Shown here: one piece after another, positions 1-8,111 of the stretch
Position numbering within the stretch: position 1 is the stretch's first letter
Layout: every line of letters starts with the position of its first letter
Origin: Oceanihabitans sediminis
GTDB lineage: Bacteria > Bacteroidota > Bacteroidia > Flavobacteriales > Flavobacteriaceae
Reading direction: 5' to 3'
Assembly (NCBI RefSeq): GCF_003337215.1
Contig: NZ_QPIG01000005.1
Location: 124,001 to 188,000 of the forward strand
Length of the DNA: 64,000 nt
Program-made: the position numbers and the translations under genes
Notes under the pieces: model-generated
The model's database searches: none
Seen by the model: only the letters and a program-made list of their open reading frames with translations
What the model was told of the DNA's origin: nothing

Positions 1-800
1 AAAGCTTGTATTAATTGGTCTATTCCTTTTGCAGGAATATGTGTTCCTATATATCCAAATGTAAACACCTCTTTGGTATTCACTTTCTCCGTTTGAGTTA
101 AATAATGCGTTGGAAAACCATAGTCTAAATAGATGATTTTGGATGTAGGCACATTAAAATCGGTCACAAATCTATCCTGAAGGTATTTAGAAGGCGCTAT
201 AAATAAATCTACTTTATCAATTATTGCTTTTGTTTCTTGCATTCTTCGGTTCACCCAATTACTCCAATTATCTATATCTATTTGCTCTTCTTCTTTATTT
301 CCACTAAAATAGACTTGATAGCAGCTTGTAGCACATTTTTTATCCTCTTGACCAGAACAAAGCATTGTGTTGCACTCTTTACCAATACTTCGAGTTAAAA
401 ACTGTCCTCTTGGACACATTAACCAAAAGTCATGTAAAGTAAAAACGATGGGAATTTGTAATGTATTTAGAACATCAATTAAACCTGTTGATAAATGATT
501 TAAATGTCCAACATGCGCAACATCTGGATTTAATTGCTCTACCAGTTCTTTAAAATTATCATCCATTGGTTGATGCCTATAACCATCTTTACCGTTAGGA
601 TTATTAACAAAATATAAGTTTAAATTTTCACTTACTTGATCGTGGCGAATTTGAAAATCTGGAGCATAGGGATTCTGTTCTCTTGTAAAAACGGAAACTC
701 TATGGTCTTTTGATAATTGATTACAAATGGATTGGCTATAGACTTCTGACCCTGCATTGTAATTTGGTGGGTAGCCATGAATTATTTTTAATATGTGCAT
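1..800 (-). CDS. Glycosyltransferase family 4, N-terminal part (cut by window edge)
   Basis: The reading frame opens at an ATG at 798-800 and runs off the left edge, giving about 266 residues of the N-terminal half. It starts MHILKIIHGYPPNYNAGSE, the Rossmann-type opening of GT4 glycosyltransferases, with the glycine-rich acceptor loop near residue 17. A LHDFWLMCPRGQ motif near residue 135 is followed by a cluster of cysteines, as in many GT4 proteins with a Cys-rich insertion. The visible part ends in GYIGTHIPAKGIDQLIQA, the start of the donor-binding C-terminal domain. The likely role is transfer of a sugar from a nucleotide-sugar during surface polysaccharide synthesis in the cytoplasm; substrate unknown. 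It lies 40 bp downstream of mcrC on the same strand and probably belongs to a separate polysaccharide cluster to the left. Confidence 0.85.
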   Translation of the reverse strand, partial: MHILKIIHGYPPNYNAGSEVYSQSICNQLSKDHRVSVFTREQNPYAPDFQIRHDQVSENLNLYFVNNPNGKDGYRHQPMDDNFKELVEQLNPDVAHVGHLNHLSTGLIDVLNTLQIPIVFTLHDFWLMCPRGQFLTRSIGKECNTMLCSGQEDKKCATSCYQVYFSGNKEEEQIDIDNWSNWVNRRMQETKAIIDKVDLFIAPSKYLQDRFVTDFNVPTSKIIYLDYGFPTHYLTQTEKVNTKEVFTFGYIGTHIPAKGIDQLIQA

Positions 801-840
801 TTAAAATGTAGTCTTTTTGAAATCTAAAATTGTATTTATA

Positions 841-2085
841 TTATAATTTGATAAGATCTAATATTAACGATCCTATGTTTGTATTTAAGTTATTATTGTC
901 ACCCAAAACAGATACAAATCCCATTTTACACTGATGATCTATTTCTCTATGATTATCTTCATGGTCTTTGGAGTAATCATCCGTTAAATAAGATTTAAAT
1001 TTGTTTTCAGAATCCGTTCCAGGGTAAAGAAGCATTGCTTTTTCTGCATCCCAAAAACGGCAATAGGTGTACATTTGACGTAAATCACCAACGGAAGCAG
1101 CGGTCTTATTAGGCCTTTTCCATTTGGTGTCTATTATGTAGGTGGTCTCTCCTTCTCTCAAAACAACATCAGGTCTTAAACTATTATTACCCCAAAAAGA
1201 TTTAGATTCTTGTCCTGAAACTGTAATCCCTGTTCCAACACAAGCTTTCTGAAGCTGTTTTAATATATATTCTTCCCAAAGGACATTCATATCAAAAAGA
1301 AGAGATAACATCTTTTCTTTTCCACTAGAAATATCTGGAGAATAGTTTAAAATAATCAATCTAGCTAATTCTAAAGCAGAACTATAAGCATTTGATTTTC
1401 GATTTAATTGTATCGAGTTTAATTGTTTTGCAGTAATAGTCTTGTTTGTTACTTCCGGAAAGTTCAACAACACTCTATTAGTTAAATCCTGTAACCTAGA
1501 ACCTTTTGTAAATTGTTCAACAACAGTTAAAGCTTTATATAAAACCTGGTGAAGAAAGTGATCTTGATCATAAACTTGATGCGTGGTATAGAATCGCTCC
1601 TTATGAACACAATTCTTCCTAATATGATTTGCAAACTCTAGCTTACCTTTTAATGCTTTTGTATTACGTGTTTGCTTTCGGTATTGTTTTATTAATCCTT
1701 TCCTAACAAGGTTTTCAATCTCGAATAGATACAACTCAAAGTATACTTCTAATAAATTAAGGTGCTGTCTTTTTACATGAGCTACGCCAGAAGATTCTGC
1801 TTTAAGTTTCCCACAAGCTTGAAGCATTTTGATTAAAACACCTTTCCATTTCCTGTCCTCATCATCTTTATCTGCCTTAGGATGAATTTCTATAGTTAAA
1901 CCATCTACCTGAATAACGCCAACATATTGATTAAACTTAATACCCTTAGCAATTGGTTCAAAATAATTACCATCATGGTACTCATTCAGTTTTAATAAAG
2001 CATCTAAGTGTACTTGCTTAAAACCTTGCTCACCAACATATAAACGTTGATGTTCAAAAACAGATATGTTTCCTCTTTTTTTCAA
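841..2085 (-). CDS. mcrC: McrC, nuclease subunit of McrBC-type restriction system
   Basis: A 414-residue protein of normal McrC length. McrC supplies the endonuclease of the GTP-driven McrBC complex, which cuts DNA carrying modified cytosines. A PD-(D/E)XK core is visible as LRPDVVL (303-309) followed by YIIDTKWK (316-323). The start is unusual: there is no in-frame ATG near the N-terminus. The first possible codon is TTG at 2083-2085, directly after two in-frame stops (TAA TAA, the first being the mcrB stop). McrB and McrC are therefore in the same frame, separated only by stop codons, and translation is likely coupled to mcrB. Alternatively McrC translation may be impaired. The family assignment is firm; the recognised modification cannot be read from sequence. 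Confidence 0.9.
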   Translation of the reverse strand: MKKRGNISVFEHQRLYVGEQGFKQVHLDALLKLNEYHDGNYFEPIAKGIKFNQYVGVIQVDGLTIEIHPKADKDDEDRKWKGVLIKMLQACGKLKAESSGVAHVKRQHLNLLEVYFELYLFEIENLVRKGLIKQYRKQTRNTKALKGKLEFANHIRKNCVHKERFYTTHQVYDQDHFLHQVLYKALTVVEQFTKGSRLQDLTNRVLLNFPEVTNKTITAKQLNSIQLNRKSNAYSSALELARLIILNYSPDISSGKEKMLSLLFDMNVLWEEYILKQLQKACVGTGITVSGQESKSFWGNNSLRPDVVLREGETTYIIDTKWKRPNKTAASVGDLRQMYTYCRFWDAEKAMLLYPGTDSENKFKSYLTDDYSKDHEDNHREIDHQCKMGFVSVLGDNNNLNTNIGSLILDLIKL

Positions 2086-2088
2086 TTA

Positions 2089-4614
2089 TTATGAAATAGA
2101 TTCTTTCTTTCCTAATAATAATTCAACAGCTTCAATCACTGAATCTTCAGTAATTGGAATTAACTTATAACTAGGATTTTTATAATCCTCGGCATGGTCA
2201 TAAACAAAGTCTGCAAAGCTTATTTTGTTACTCTTTATAAGTTCTACAAAGCCTTTGCCTAACACCAGTCCTATTTTACCATAATCGCCATAAAAGTACT
2301 CCTGCAACAAAGGCACAATCTTATTATTAAAAGCCTTAGCCAATTTTTTAGGCGTGTTGACATTTACAAAATAGGAATGACCAATGGTATGATCTCTGTC
2401 TATTAATAATTCGATTCGTTGATTGATCGTTTGCAGTACTTCCGAAAGTTTTATATCACCTACTGTATCGCCTTCTATAATACTGTAATCTGGCATCATT
2501 TCTTTAAACTCAAAACGACGTCTTAAAGCGGTATCTAATGCTTCTACAGAGCGGTCGGCGGTATTCATGGTTCCATATATATCCAGGTTTGAAGGAACAC
2601 TAAATTCCTTTTTAGAATATGGTAGTTTAATTCTTAACTCGTTTTTTGCTCCTTTACGTTTATCTATTTCAATAAGCGTAATAAGTTCCCCAAAAATGGC
2701 CGAGACATTTCCACGGTTTATTTCATCAATAAAAATAGCGTATCTGTTTTGTGGGTCATTCGTAGCTCTTTTACATATATTTTTAAACACACCATCTTCA
2801 ATGGTGTATCCTAGATCTTTTGCTGCTTCAACTTCGACGTCGACTTCCGGCAGAATGGGTTTTATCCCCTCTATAAAATCTTCATAAGCAAAAGATTGGT
2901 GGAAGGTTACGAAGTCATAGTTTCTAATCTCTTTATGCGGATTTGCCTTAAAATTGTTAACATCCTCCAAAAGTTTATATAGTTCTGGAGCTTGCTCACT
3001 TAGTTCTGACTCTATAAGTTTCCATGATTTATTTTCATTTTTATCAAAAAGATAAGGCGCTTGTCTTTGGGTGTAGGCAACATTTTCTGAATCTACAACT
3101 GTATGCATTTGCAATGTACCCCATAATGTTGCGCGCACATTTTTAGATTCAGAAAGACTAGCTTTTTTTAACACCCATCTATTTTCTAAAATATCATTTA
3201 CTCTAGAAGTTCCTAACTCTATTAATGCAATCGCTATAACTTGCCACCAAGTCAAATTAGAAACTATATCTTCAAAATACTTCTCATGTGAGACGGAAGT
3301 TTCTTTAATTGTATATCTATCGAACAACTGATCTTTTAGATAATAGGTTTTTCCTGTACCTGGTGGGCCGTAAAGAATTAAATTTTTTGGATTAGACACT
3401 TTCAAAGCTTGTTGCTGTTCATGCTGTGCTATATTTTCAAAATCTTTTATTAAAAGTCCTGGGTTTTTATCTAGAAACAATAAAAAATCTTGAGTTAACC
3501 AATTTAAATCAAGTTGAGTTAGCTCGTCTTTATTTAGTTTTGAACTCAAAAAAGATAAAATTAATTCCTCTTTTTTTAACTGCTTACAAATTATTTGCAT
3601 TGGGTTTTGCATACCTACTACAAACCCCATATTGTTATTTGACAACTCAGAAGAAAACAATTTCCTTACTAAATCTGAAAAAGCAGTTTTACTAGCTGGA
3701 AAAAGAACATCTGGAACTAAAGTTGATAACCAACACGATAACACTGGAAAGCTCATGTTACGCTTAGAACACTTTAAGTTATTTAATTTAACTCCATTAT
3801 AAAACTCTCTAAAAATAACAATATCTTCTTCTCCAATAAACTTACTTAATTTCTCTCTTGCCCCTTGTTTTATGAACTGAACTCCTTTCGATTCTGTATA
3901 ATTTACGTCTTGTGAATCCAAACAAATATTAAGTATCTCTTCATTCGTTTGATTATCAAAATCAACTCTTTCAAACAACCAGTTAGCCCATTCAAATTTA
4001 TATAATTCATCATATAACCAATTATCATTAATTATTGCATGTTTATATTTCTCTATTAGACCTTTAAGCTTATTTGAACCTTGATCTTCTTTAGATTTCC
4101 GTAAAGAAATTATCCTTGAGGTTAACTTTTTAAATTTTTCGTCCGATACTAATACATCTGGTCTATCCCCTTCTATGAACACATTAACTATTTTAGAATA
4201 ATTAACATCTAAAAAATTAAAAACTGAACTAAAACCTTTTGAGGTTTCACCAATTAAGGCTGAATATTTATCGTTATCGTTTTCCTTTTTTTTAAGATTT
4301 CCTAATTCACTTTTTAAAACCTCATACAATTCTAATATTTTTGAATCCTTCTCTCCTTTATAAACTAGTTCAATTGAAAAAGACAAATAGTTTGTACTTG
4401 GTTCTGGCCAAAACACCAAACCAACACTTTTTGTTTTATTTATTCCTCCACTTCTATTAATTAAACCAACAAAAGCATAATTATCATTCCCTTGAAACCA
4501 ATAGCCATCATTAAGTTTGTTGTTATTATTCTTTTGTCTAGGAATAAATTTAAATTCCTTATTAATTTTTGAATATTCAATTAAGTTTTCAAAAATAATA
4601 TCGTGAAATGTCAT
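2089..4614 (-). CDS. mcrB: McrB-like AAA+ GTPase of McrBC-type restriction system
   Basis: An 841-residue protein. The C-terminal half is an McrB-type AAA+ motor: Walker A GPPGTGKT at 416-423, Walker B AIFIDEIN at 626-633, and the McrB hallmark MNTADRS at 683-689 followed by LDTALRRRF (arginine finger region). In McrB this module hydrolyses GTP and drives DNA translocation before cleavage by McrC. Residues 1 to about 400 should carry the DNA-recognition domain, but I do not recognise a family there. This half is lysine- and asparagine-rich and differs from the compact N-terminal domain of E. coli McrB, which is a much shorter protein. The start is an ATG at 4612-4614. It is 131 bp downstream of the small nuclease-like gene and precedes mcrC by three bases. 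Confidence 0.9.
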   Translation of the reverse strand: MTFHDIIFENLIEYSKINKEFKFIPRQKNNNNKLNDGYWFQGNDNYAFVGLINRSGGINKTKSVGLVFWPEPSTNYLSFSIELVYKGEKDSKILELYEVLKSELGNLKKKENDNDKYSALIGETSKGFSSVFNFLDVNYSKIVNVFIEGDRPDVLVSDEKFKKLTSRIISLRKSKEDQGSNKLKGLIEKYKHAIINDNWLYDELYKFEWANWLFERVDFDNQTNEEILNICLDSQDVNYTESKGVQFIKQGAREKLSKFIGEEDIVIFREFYNGVKLNNLKCSKRNMSFPVLSCWLSTLVPDVLFPASKTAFSDLVRKLFSSELSNNNMGFVVGMQNPMQIICKQLKKEELILSFLSSKLNKDELTQLDLNWLTQDFLLFLDKNPGLLIKDFENIAQHEQQQALKVSNPKNLILYGPPGTGKTYYLKDQLFDRYTIKETSVSHEKYFEDIVSNLTWWQVIAIALIELGTSRVNDILENRWVLKKASLSESKNVRATLWGTLQMHTVVDSENVAYTQRQAPYLFDKNENKSWKLIESELSEQAPELYKLLEDVNNFKANPHKEIRNYDFVTFHQSFAYEDFIEGIKPILPEVDVEVEAAKDLGYTIEDGVFKNICKRATNDPQNRYAIFIDEINRGNVSAIFGELITLIEIDKRKGAKNELRIKLPYSKKEFSVPSNLDIYGTMNTADRSVEALDTALRRRFEFKEMMPDYSIIEGDTVGDIKLSEVLQTINQRIELLIDRDHTIGHSYFVNVNTPKKLAKAFNNKIVPLLQEYFYGDYGKIGLVLGKGFVELIKSNKISFADFVYDHAEDYKNPSYKLIPITEDSVIEAVELLLGKKESIS

Positions 4615-4745
4615 TTAATATTTTTTTTAATTTATCATTATCAATAGCCAATACCTCACTTTAGAGTTTTTTACACTCATCATAGCTGCTATCGTATAGT
4701 TCTTCTAACTAATTCCCCTTTACCTTAACTCGTGCAGGCCTTTAT

Positions 4746-5249
4746 TTAGATTAAATTGTACTTTTCAATTAGCTCCTTTGGAAAGCGTATTCCTCCTAAA
4801 GCAAACAAGCCATTCTCTTTAAACATAGATCTACTAAAATTTGGTTCTGAGCTTTGATTTCTTCTTTTTAATTCTTCATAAAACGCTTCTTTAGTAATCA
4901 ACCCAAAATTTTTAACTTTTAAGTCCGCTCCTAATTCGATACCAATTAACTCGTCCCAATTAGGTTTAATTTTAGAAGTATGTCCATATTTGTTTTCAGC
5001 GGTAATCATTTTTACTGATATTTTAGAGTTGTCGTGTTCACAAATAATATCATAACCTGGATTAGACTGGTGTGTTATAACCTTTGGCCGTCTCTCCATT
5101 TGTTCCAAGAAAGAATGTGCTATTGCTTCTCCTATTCTACCAATAATATTATCATTGCCATGTAAAACCTCATCCTCATTAGCTACATCTAAAAAAGCTT
5201 TACGAGCTTTTAAATAGTCCAAGCATAGTTTTTTTCTTTCTCTGTTCAT
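4746..5249 (-). CDS. Small PD-(D/E)XK-like protein between hsdS and mcrB, function unknown
   Basis: A 167-residue soluble protein without a signal peptide. I do not recognise a named family. Its central part resembles the minimal PD-(D/E)XK nuclease fold: IGRIGEAIAHSFL (helix with Glu41), then NPGYDIIC (Asp67), then KISVKMIT (Lys80). The usual Glu or Gln two residues before the lysine is Ser78 here, so catalysis is uncertain. It starts 17 bp after hsdS, so it probably belongs to the hsd transcript; 131 bp separate it from mcrB. Position and fold suggest an Mrr-like or accessory nuclease of the defence island, but this is inference. It could instead be an inactive DNA-binding relative. Confidence 0.6.
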   Translation of the reverse strand: MNRERKKLCLDYLKARKAFLDVANEDEVLHGNDNIIGRIGEAIAHSFLEQMERRPKVITHQSNPGYDIICEHDNSKISVKMITAENKYGHTSKIKPNWDELIGIELGADLKVKNFGLITKEAFYEELKRRNQSSEPNFSRSMFKENGLFALGGIRFPKELIEKYNLI

Positions 5250-5266
5250 GATTTGCTTATTTTTAA

Positions 5267-6706
5267 TTATTTCTTTTTAGGCTTCTTTTTAACTGTTTTC
5301 TTCTTCATACTCTCACGCAACCTCTTTATCTCCTCCAACAAGTCTTTAGCATCACCATCTGTAGGTAACTGCTCTACCAACTCGCCTTTAAAGGCTTTGG
5401 CTAAAATAGCTTGTGGTAAGCTGTCTATTTTTGTTTTTAGGCTTTGGTATTGGGCTTCTATAGCATCTGCTTTGGAAAATAAATGTTCTACGCGTTTTAC
5501 TATTTCGGTTTGTTCTTCTTTTGGTGGCAATATGAAAGGACATGGCCCAAAAGATTTATGTGTTAAATCCGGCTGTCCTGTTCTTCCTGAATTATATTTA
5601 ATAAATGCTTGGATTTGAGATTGACTTAAAAAATGTTTTAAATACTTTCCTTCTACTTTATCCTTAGGGAAGTTTATTCTGAATGTATTATTGTGAAATA
5701 CACCTTTGAATCCTGTTAGTACCCTTCCTCTACTTTCTCCTGTCCTAGTTAAAATTATATCTTCTTCTTCAGCAATCAAACTTTTTTCGTTAATCTTAAT
5801 ATATTCAACATCTTCAATAAAACCATCATGATAATTTTTTATTCTAAGAATTGGTAAAACATTATTACCTGGACTTTTTAATCTAGTTTCTTTTGCTATC
5901 TGCATTCCTTGTTGAAAAGAGAACACATTTCCAATTGGATAAATACTCCATTTTTTCGGAACACTAAATTCAAACCCTAATTCATATTTTTTGCTATCAT
6001 TTAATTTGATATCCTCCAACTCCTTCCCAACACCCCATTCCTCCGTAAGCTTACCTGTTACCGCTTGGGTTAAGACTGCTTGTCTAAAGTTTTTAAGGAT
6101 TTGTGGGATATTCTCTAAACGGGTTTTAAGGGTGTCTAGATGACCAAATAAGGCGTCTAACTTGGCAACAATGCGTTGTTGTTCTGGTAGCGGTGGAAGT
6201 GGAATTTTAATAGTCTCAAATTCCTTGTATTTTAAATTCCTCAAATTATTGCTACCTCCCTGGTATTTAAGAATTTCCCCAGATAAGTAAAAAGAATCCA
6301 AATAATGTTTGATAAACTTTTTGTTTAAAACATCGTATAGGCGAACCATTCTTAAAAAGTTGGTGCAAACCTTTTTATAGTCAGCATTTACTTCTAAAGC
6401 CTCTTCATCTATATAAATTGTTCTTCCGACTGGTTGATCAGGACCTCCTCCAGAGATTTCTAATAAAATGTCTCCTTCTACTAAAGCTCTTTTTTCTAAG
6501 CTTGAAGATTTAATTTTTCTAATTGAAGCAGTGCTTCCTTTATCTTGTCCCCAATTTTTTATTTCACTTCCTCTTATACATGAAACAATTTCTGAATCAA
6601 CATCAAATTCAAATTCTAAATCTTTTCCCCAATCACCTCCAATCACAAAAGATGTAAGATCTTTAAATTCTGCTTTAACCCAATTATTTGGTAAATGTCT
6701 TTCCAT
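5267..6706 (-). CDS. hsdS: Type I restriction-modification specificity subunit HsdS
   Basis: A 479-residue protein with the classic duplicated HsdS layout: a target-recognition domain (about 1-165), a conserved helical spacer beginning PLPPLPEQQRIVAKLDALF (about 170-225), a second target-recognition domain (about 235-390) and a second spacer beginning LPPKEEQTEIVKRVEHLF (about 395-460), ending in a lysine-rich tail. The two TRDs each bind half of a bipartite asymmetric DNA site, and the spacers set the gap and dock two HsdM subunits. Both halves look intact. It starts one base after the hsdM stop and is followed 17 bp later by the small nuclease-like gene. I saw no nearby silent hsdS copies or inverted repeats that would suggest phase variation. 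Confidence 0.93.
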   Translation of the reverse strand: MERHLPNNWVKAEFKDLTSFVIGGDWGKDLEFEFDVDSEIVSCIRGSEIKNWGQDKGSTASIRKIKSSSLEKRALVEGDILLEISGGGPDQPVGRTIYIDEEALEVNADYKKVCTNFLRMVRLYDVLNKKFIKHYLDSFYLSGEILKYQGGSNNLRNLKYKEFETIKIPLPPLPEQQRIVAKLDALFGHLDTLKTRLENIPQILKNFRQAVLTQAVTGKLTEEWGVGKELEDIKLNDSKKYELGFEFSVPKKWSIYPIGNVFSFQQGMQIAKETRLKSPGNNVLPILRIKNYHDGFIEDVEYIKINEKSLIAEEEDIILTRTGESRGRVLTGFKGVFHNNTFRINFPKDKVEGKYLKHFLSQSQIQAFIKYNSGRTGQPDLTHKSFGPCPFILPPKEEQTEIVKRVEHLFSKADAIEAQYQSLKTKIDSLPQAILAKAFKGELVEQLPTDGDAKDLLEEIKRLRESMKKKTVKKKPKKK

Positions 6707-6707
6707 A

Positions 6708-8111
6708 TTAGTTTAATGCTTTAATTATGGCATTCAACTCCTTGGTAATGCTGGTTAATTCGGTTAAGGCTTCTTTGGCAATATCTATAGGTTCGCCAAT
6801 ATCTTCGGCTTTGGTAATACTGTCATCTGCAATTAAACCTAAATCTAAAGAGTCGCTCTTTTTAGCTATGTCTTCTCTAGAAATACAGCTAAAGCGTTCG
6901 TCTTTAATTTTGGTTCTATCTTTGGCTGTGTAGGCTTTTTCAAAGTCTTCAAAATAACTTTCGGTAAACGGCGTACGTTTTCCAAAACTTGGCATATTGG
7001 TACGCATATCGTAAAACCACACACTTCGTGTGTTTTGTTTATCACTCTTGCCGCGCTCAAAGAATAACACGTTTGTTTTTACACCTGCTGCATAAAAAAT
7101 ACCTGTAGGTAAACGTAAAATGGTATGTAGATTACATTTTTCCATCAAGTCTTTACGTACGCGTTGGCCATCGCCATCTTCAAACAATACGTTATCTGGT
7201 AGTACTACAGCTGCTCTTGCTCCTCCTCTAGTGTGTAAGCTACGGTAAATAGCTTGGAGGAAGTTTAATTGCTTGTTACTGGTTGGATATACCAAATCGG
7301 TTCTGGTTGGTCTGTCGCCTCCTTTTTTGGTTCCAAATGGCGGATTTGCCAATACCAAATCCATATTCTTTATGGTTTCACCATAACTACTTAAGGAATC
7401 TCCTAAAGCAATGTTTCCACCCATACCGTGTAAGAAGGCGTTCATCATAGCTAAACGGTGTGTGTCGCCTACCAACTCGCATCCCGAATATTGATCGTTT
7501 TGTAAGTGGTTGTTTTGCGCTTCACTTAAACTGTAAATATCATTATGCTTTAAAATATGGTGGTGTGCAGCAATCATAAAGCCATAGGTTCCGCAAGCAG
7601 GATCGTTAAGGCGTTCGCCAACTTTAGGATCCATTAATCGCACCATCACGTTAATTAGTGGTCGTGGTGTAAAGTATTGTCCGGCTCCAGATTTCTTTTC
7701 GCTAGCGTTTTTTTCTAGCAAGCCTTCGTACATTTCACCTAAACCTTCGTCTTTGGCTTCAAACCAATCTAGCTCGTCTATATGTTTTATAATCTTACGC
7801 AGGTTAGCAGGTTCGCTAATACTGGTTTGTGCGTTGTTATAGATTTTCTGGATGTTGCCAGTGCTTTCTGTTCCTAAAGTTAAAAGTAGCTTGCGGTAAA
7901 AGGTTGCTAATTCTACGCCTTCCTTTTGTTTAAGATCTTCCCAACGGTAGCCTTCCGGAAGTTTATCGTTATAGTCGGTTTCTTCTGCCATTTTAAGGAA
8001 CAGAATAAAAGTCAACTCGTTTAGGTATTGGTGATAGGTAATTCCGTCGTCTCGTAATACGTTACAAAGATTCCAGAGTTTATTGACTATTTCTTGGGTT
8101 GATAGTGCCAT
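6708..8111 (-). CDS. hsdM: Type I restriction-modification DNA methylase HsdM
   Basis: A 467-residue N6-adenine methyltransferase subunit. It has the helical HsdM N-terminal domain (about 1-130), GAGQYFTPR at 142-150, the SAM-binding motif I at 170-178 and the catalytic motif IV NPPFG at 256-260. With HsdS it methylates the recognition site, and with HsdR it forms the restriction complex. One oddity: motif I reads DPACGTYGF, with tyrosine at residue 176 where related enzymes usually carry glycine or alanine (DPACGTGGF, or GTAGF in the EcoKI type). The residue lies close to the SAM pocket, so activity deserves a check. The stop is followed after one base by hsdS, and the ATG directly abuts the stop of the DUF262/DUF1524 gene. 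Confidence 0.93.
   Translation of the reverse strand: MALSTQEIVNKLWNLCNVLRDDGITYHQYLNELTFILFLKMAEETDYNDKLPEGYRWEDLKQKEGVELATFYRKLLLTLGTESTGNIQKIYNNAQTSISEPANLRKIIKHIDELDWFEAKDEGLGEMYEGLLEKNASEKKSGAGQYFTPRPLINVMVRLMDPKVGERLNDPACGTYGFMIAAHHHILKHNDIYSLSEAQNNHLQNDQYSGCELVGDTHRLAMMNAFLHGMGGNIALGDSLSSYGETIKNMDLVLANPPFGTKKGGDRPTRTDLVYPTSNKQLNFLQAIYRSLHTRGGARAAVVLPDNVLFEDGDGQRVRKDLMEKCNLHTILRLPTGIFYAAGVKTNVLFFERGKSDKQNTRSVWFYDMRTNMPSFGKRTPFTESYFEDFEKAYTAKDRTKIKDERFSCISREDIAKKSDSLDLGLIADDSITKAEDIGEPIDIAKEALTELTSITKELNAIIKALN

Noticed and set aside
3426-3695. 89-codon plus-strand frame inside mcrB
   Set aside because: It overlaps a strong coding region on the other strand, has no family resemblance and no promoter; a shadow frame.
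4615-4745. Short minus-strand frames between the nuclease-like gene and mcrB, including one ending LEELYDSSYDECKKL
   Set aside because: The frame has an in-frame stop just before Leu and only 15 codons; it could be a decayed gene end but nothing supports a gene.
6866-7060. 64-codon minus-strand frame inside hsdM
   Set aside because: Out-of-frame with the methylase and with no recognisable features; a shadow of hsdM.
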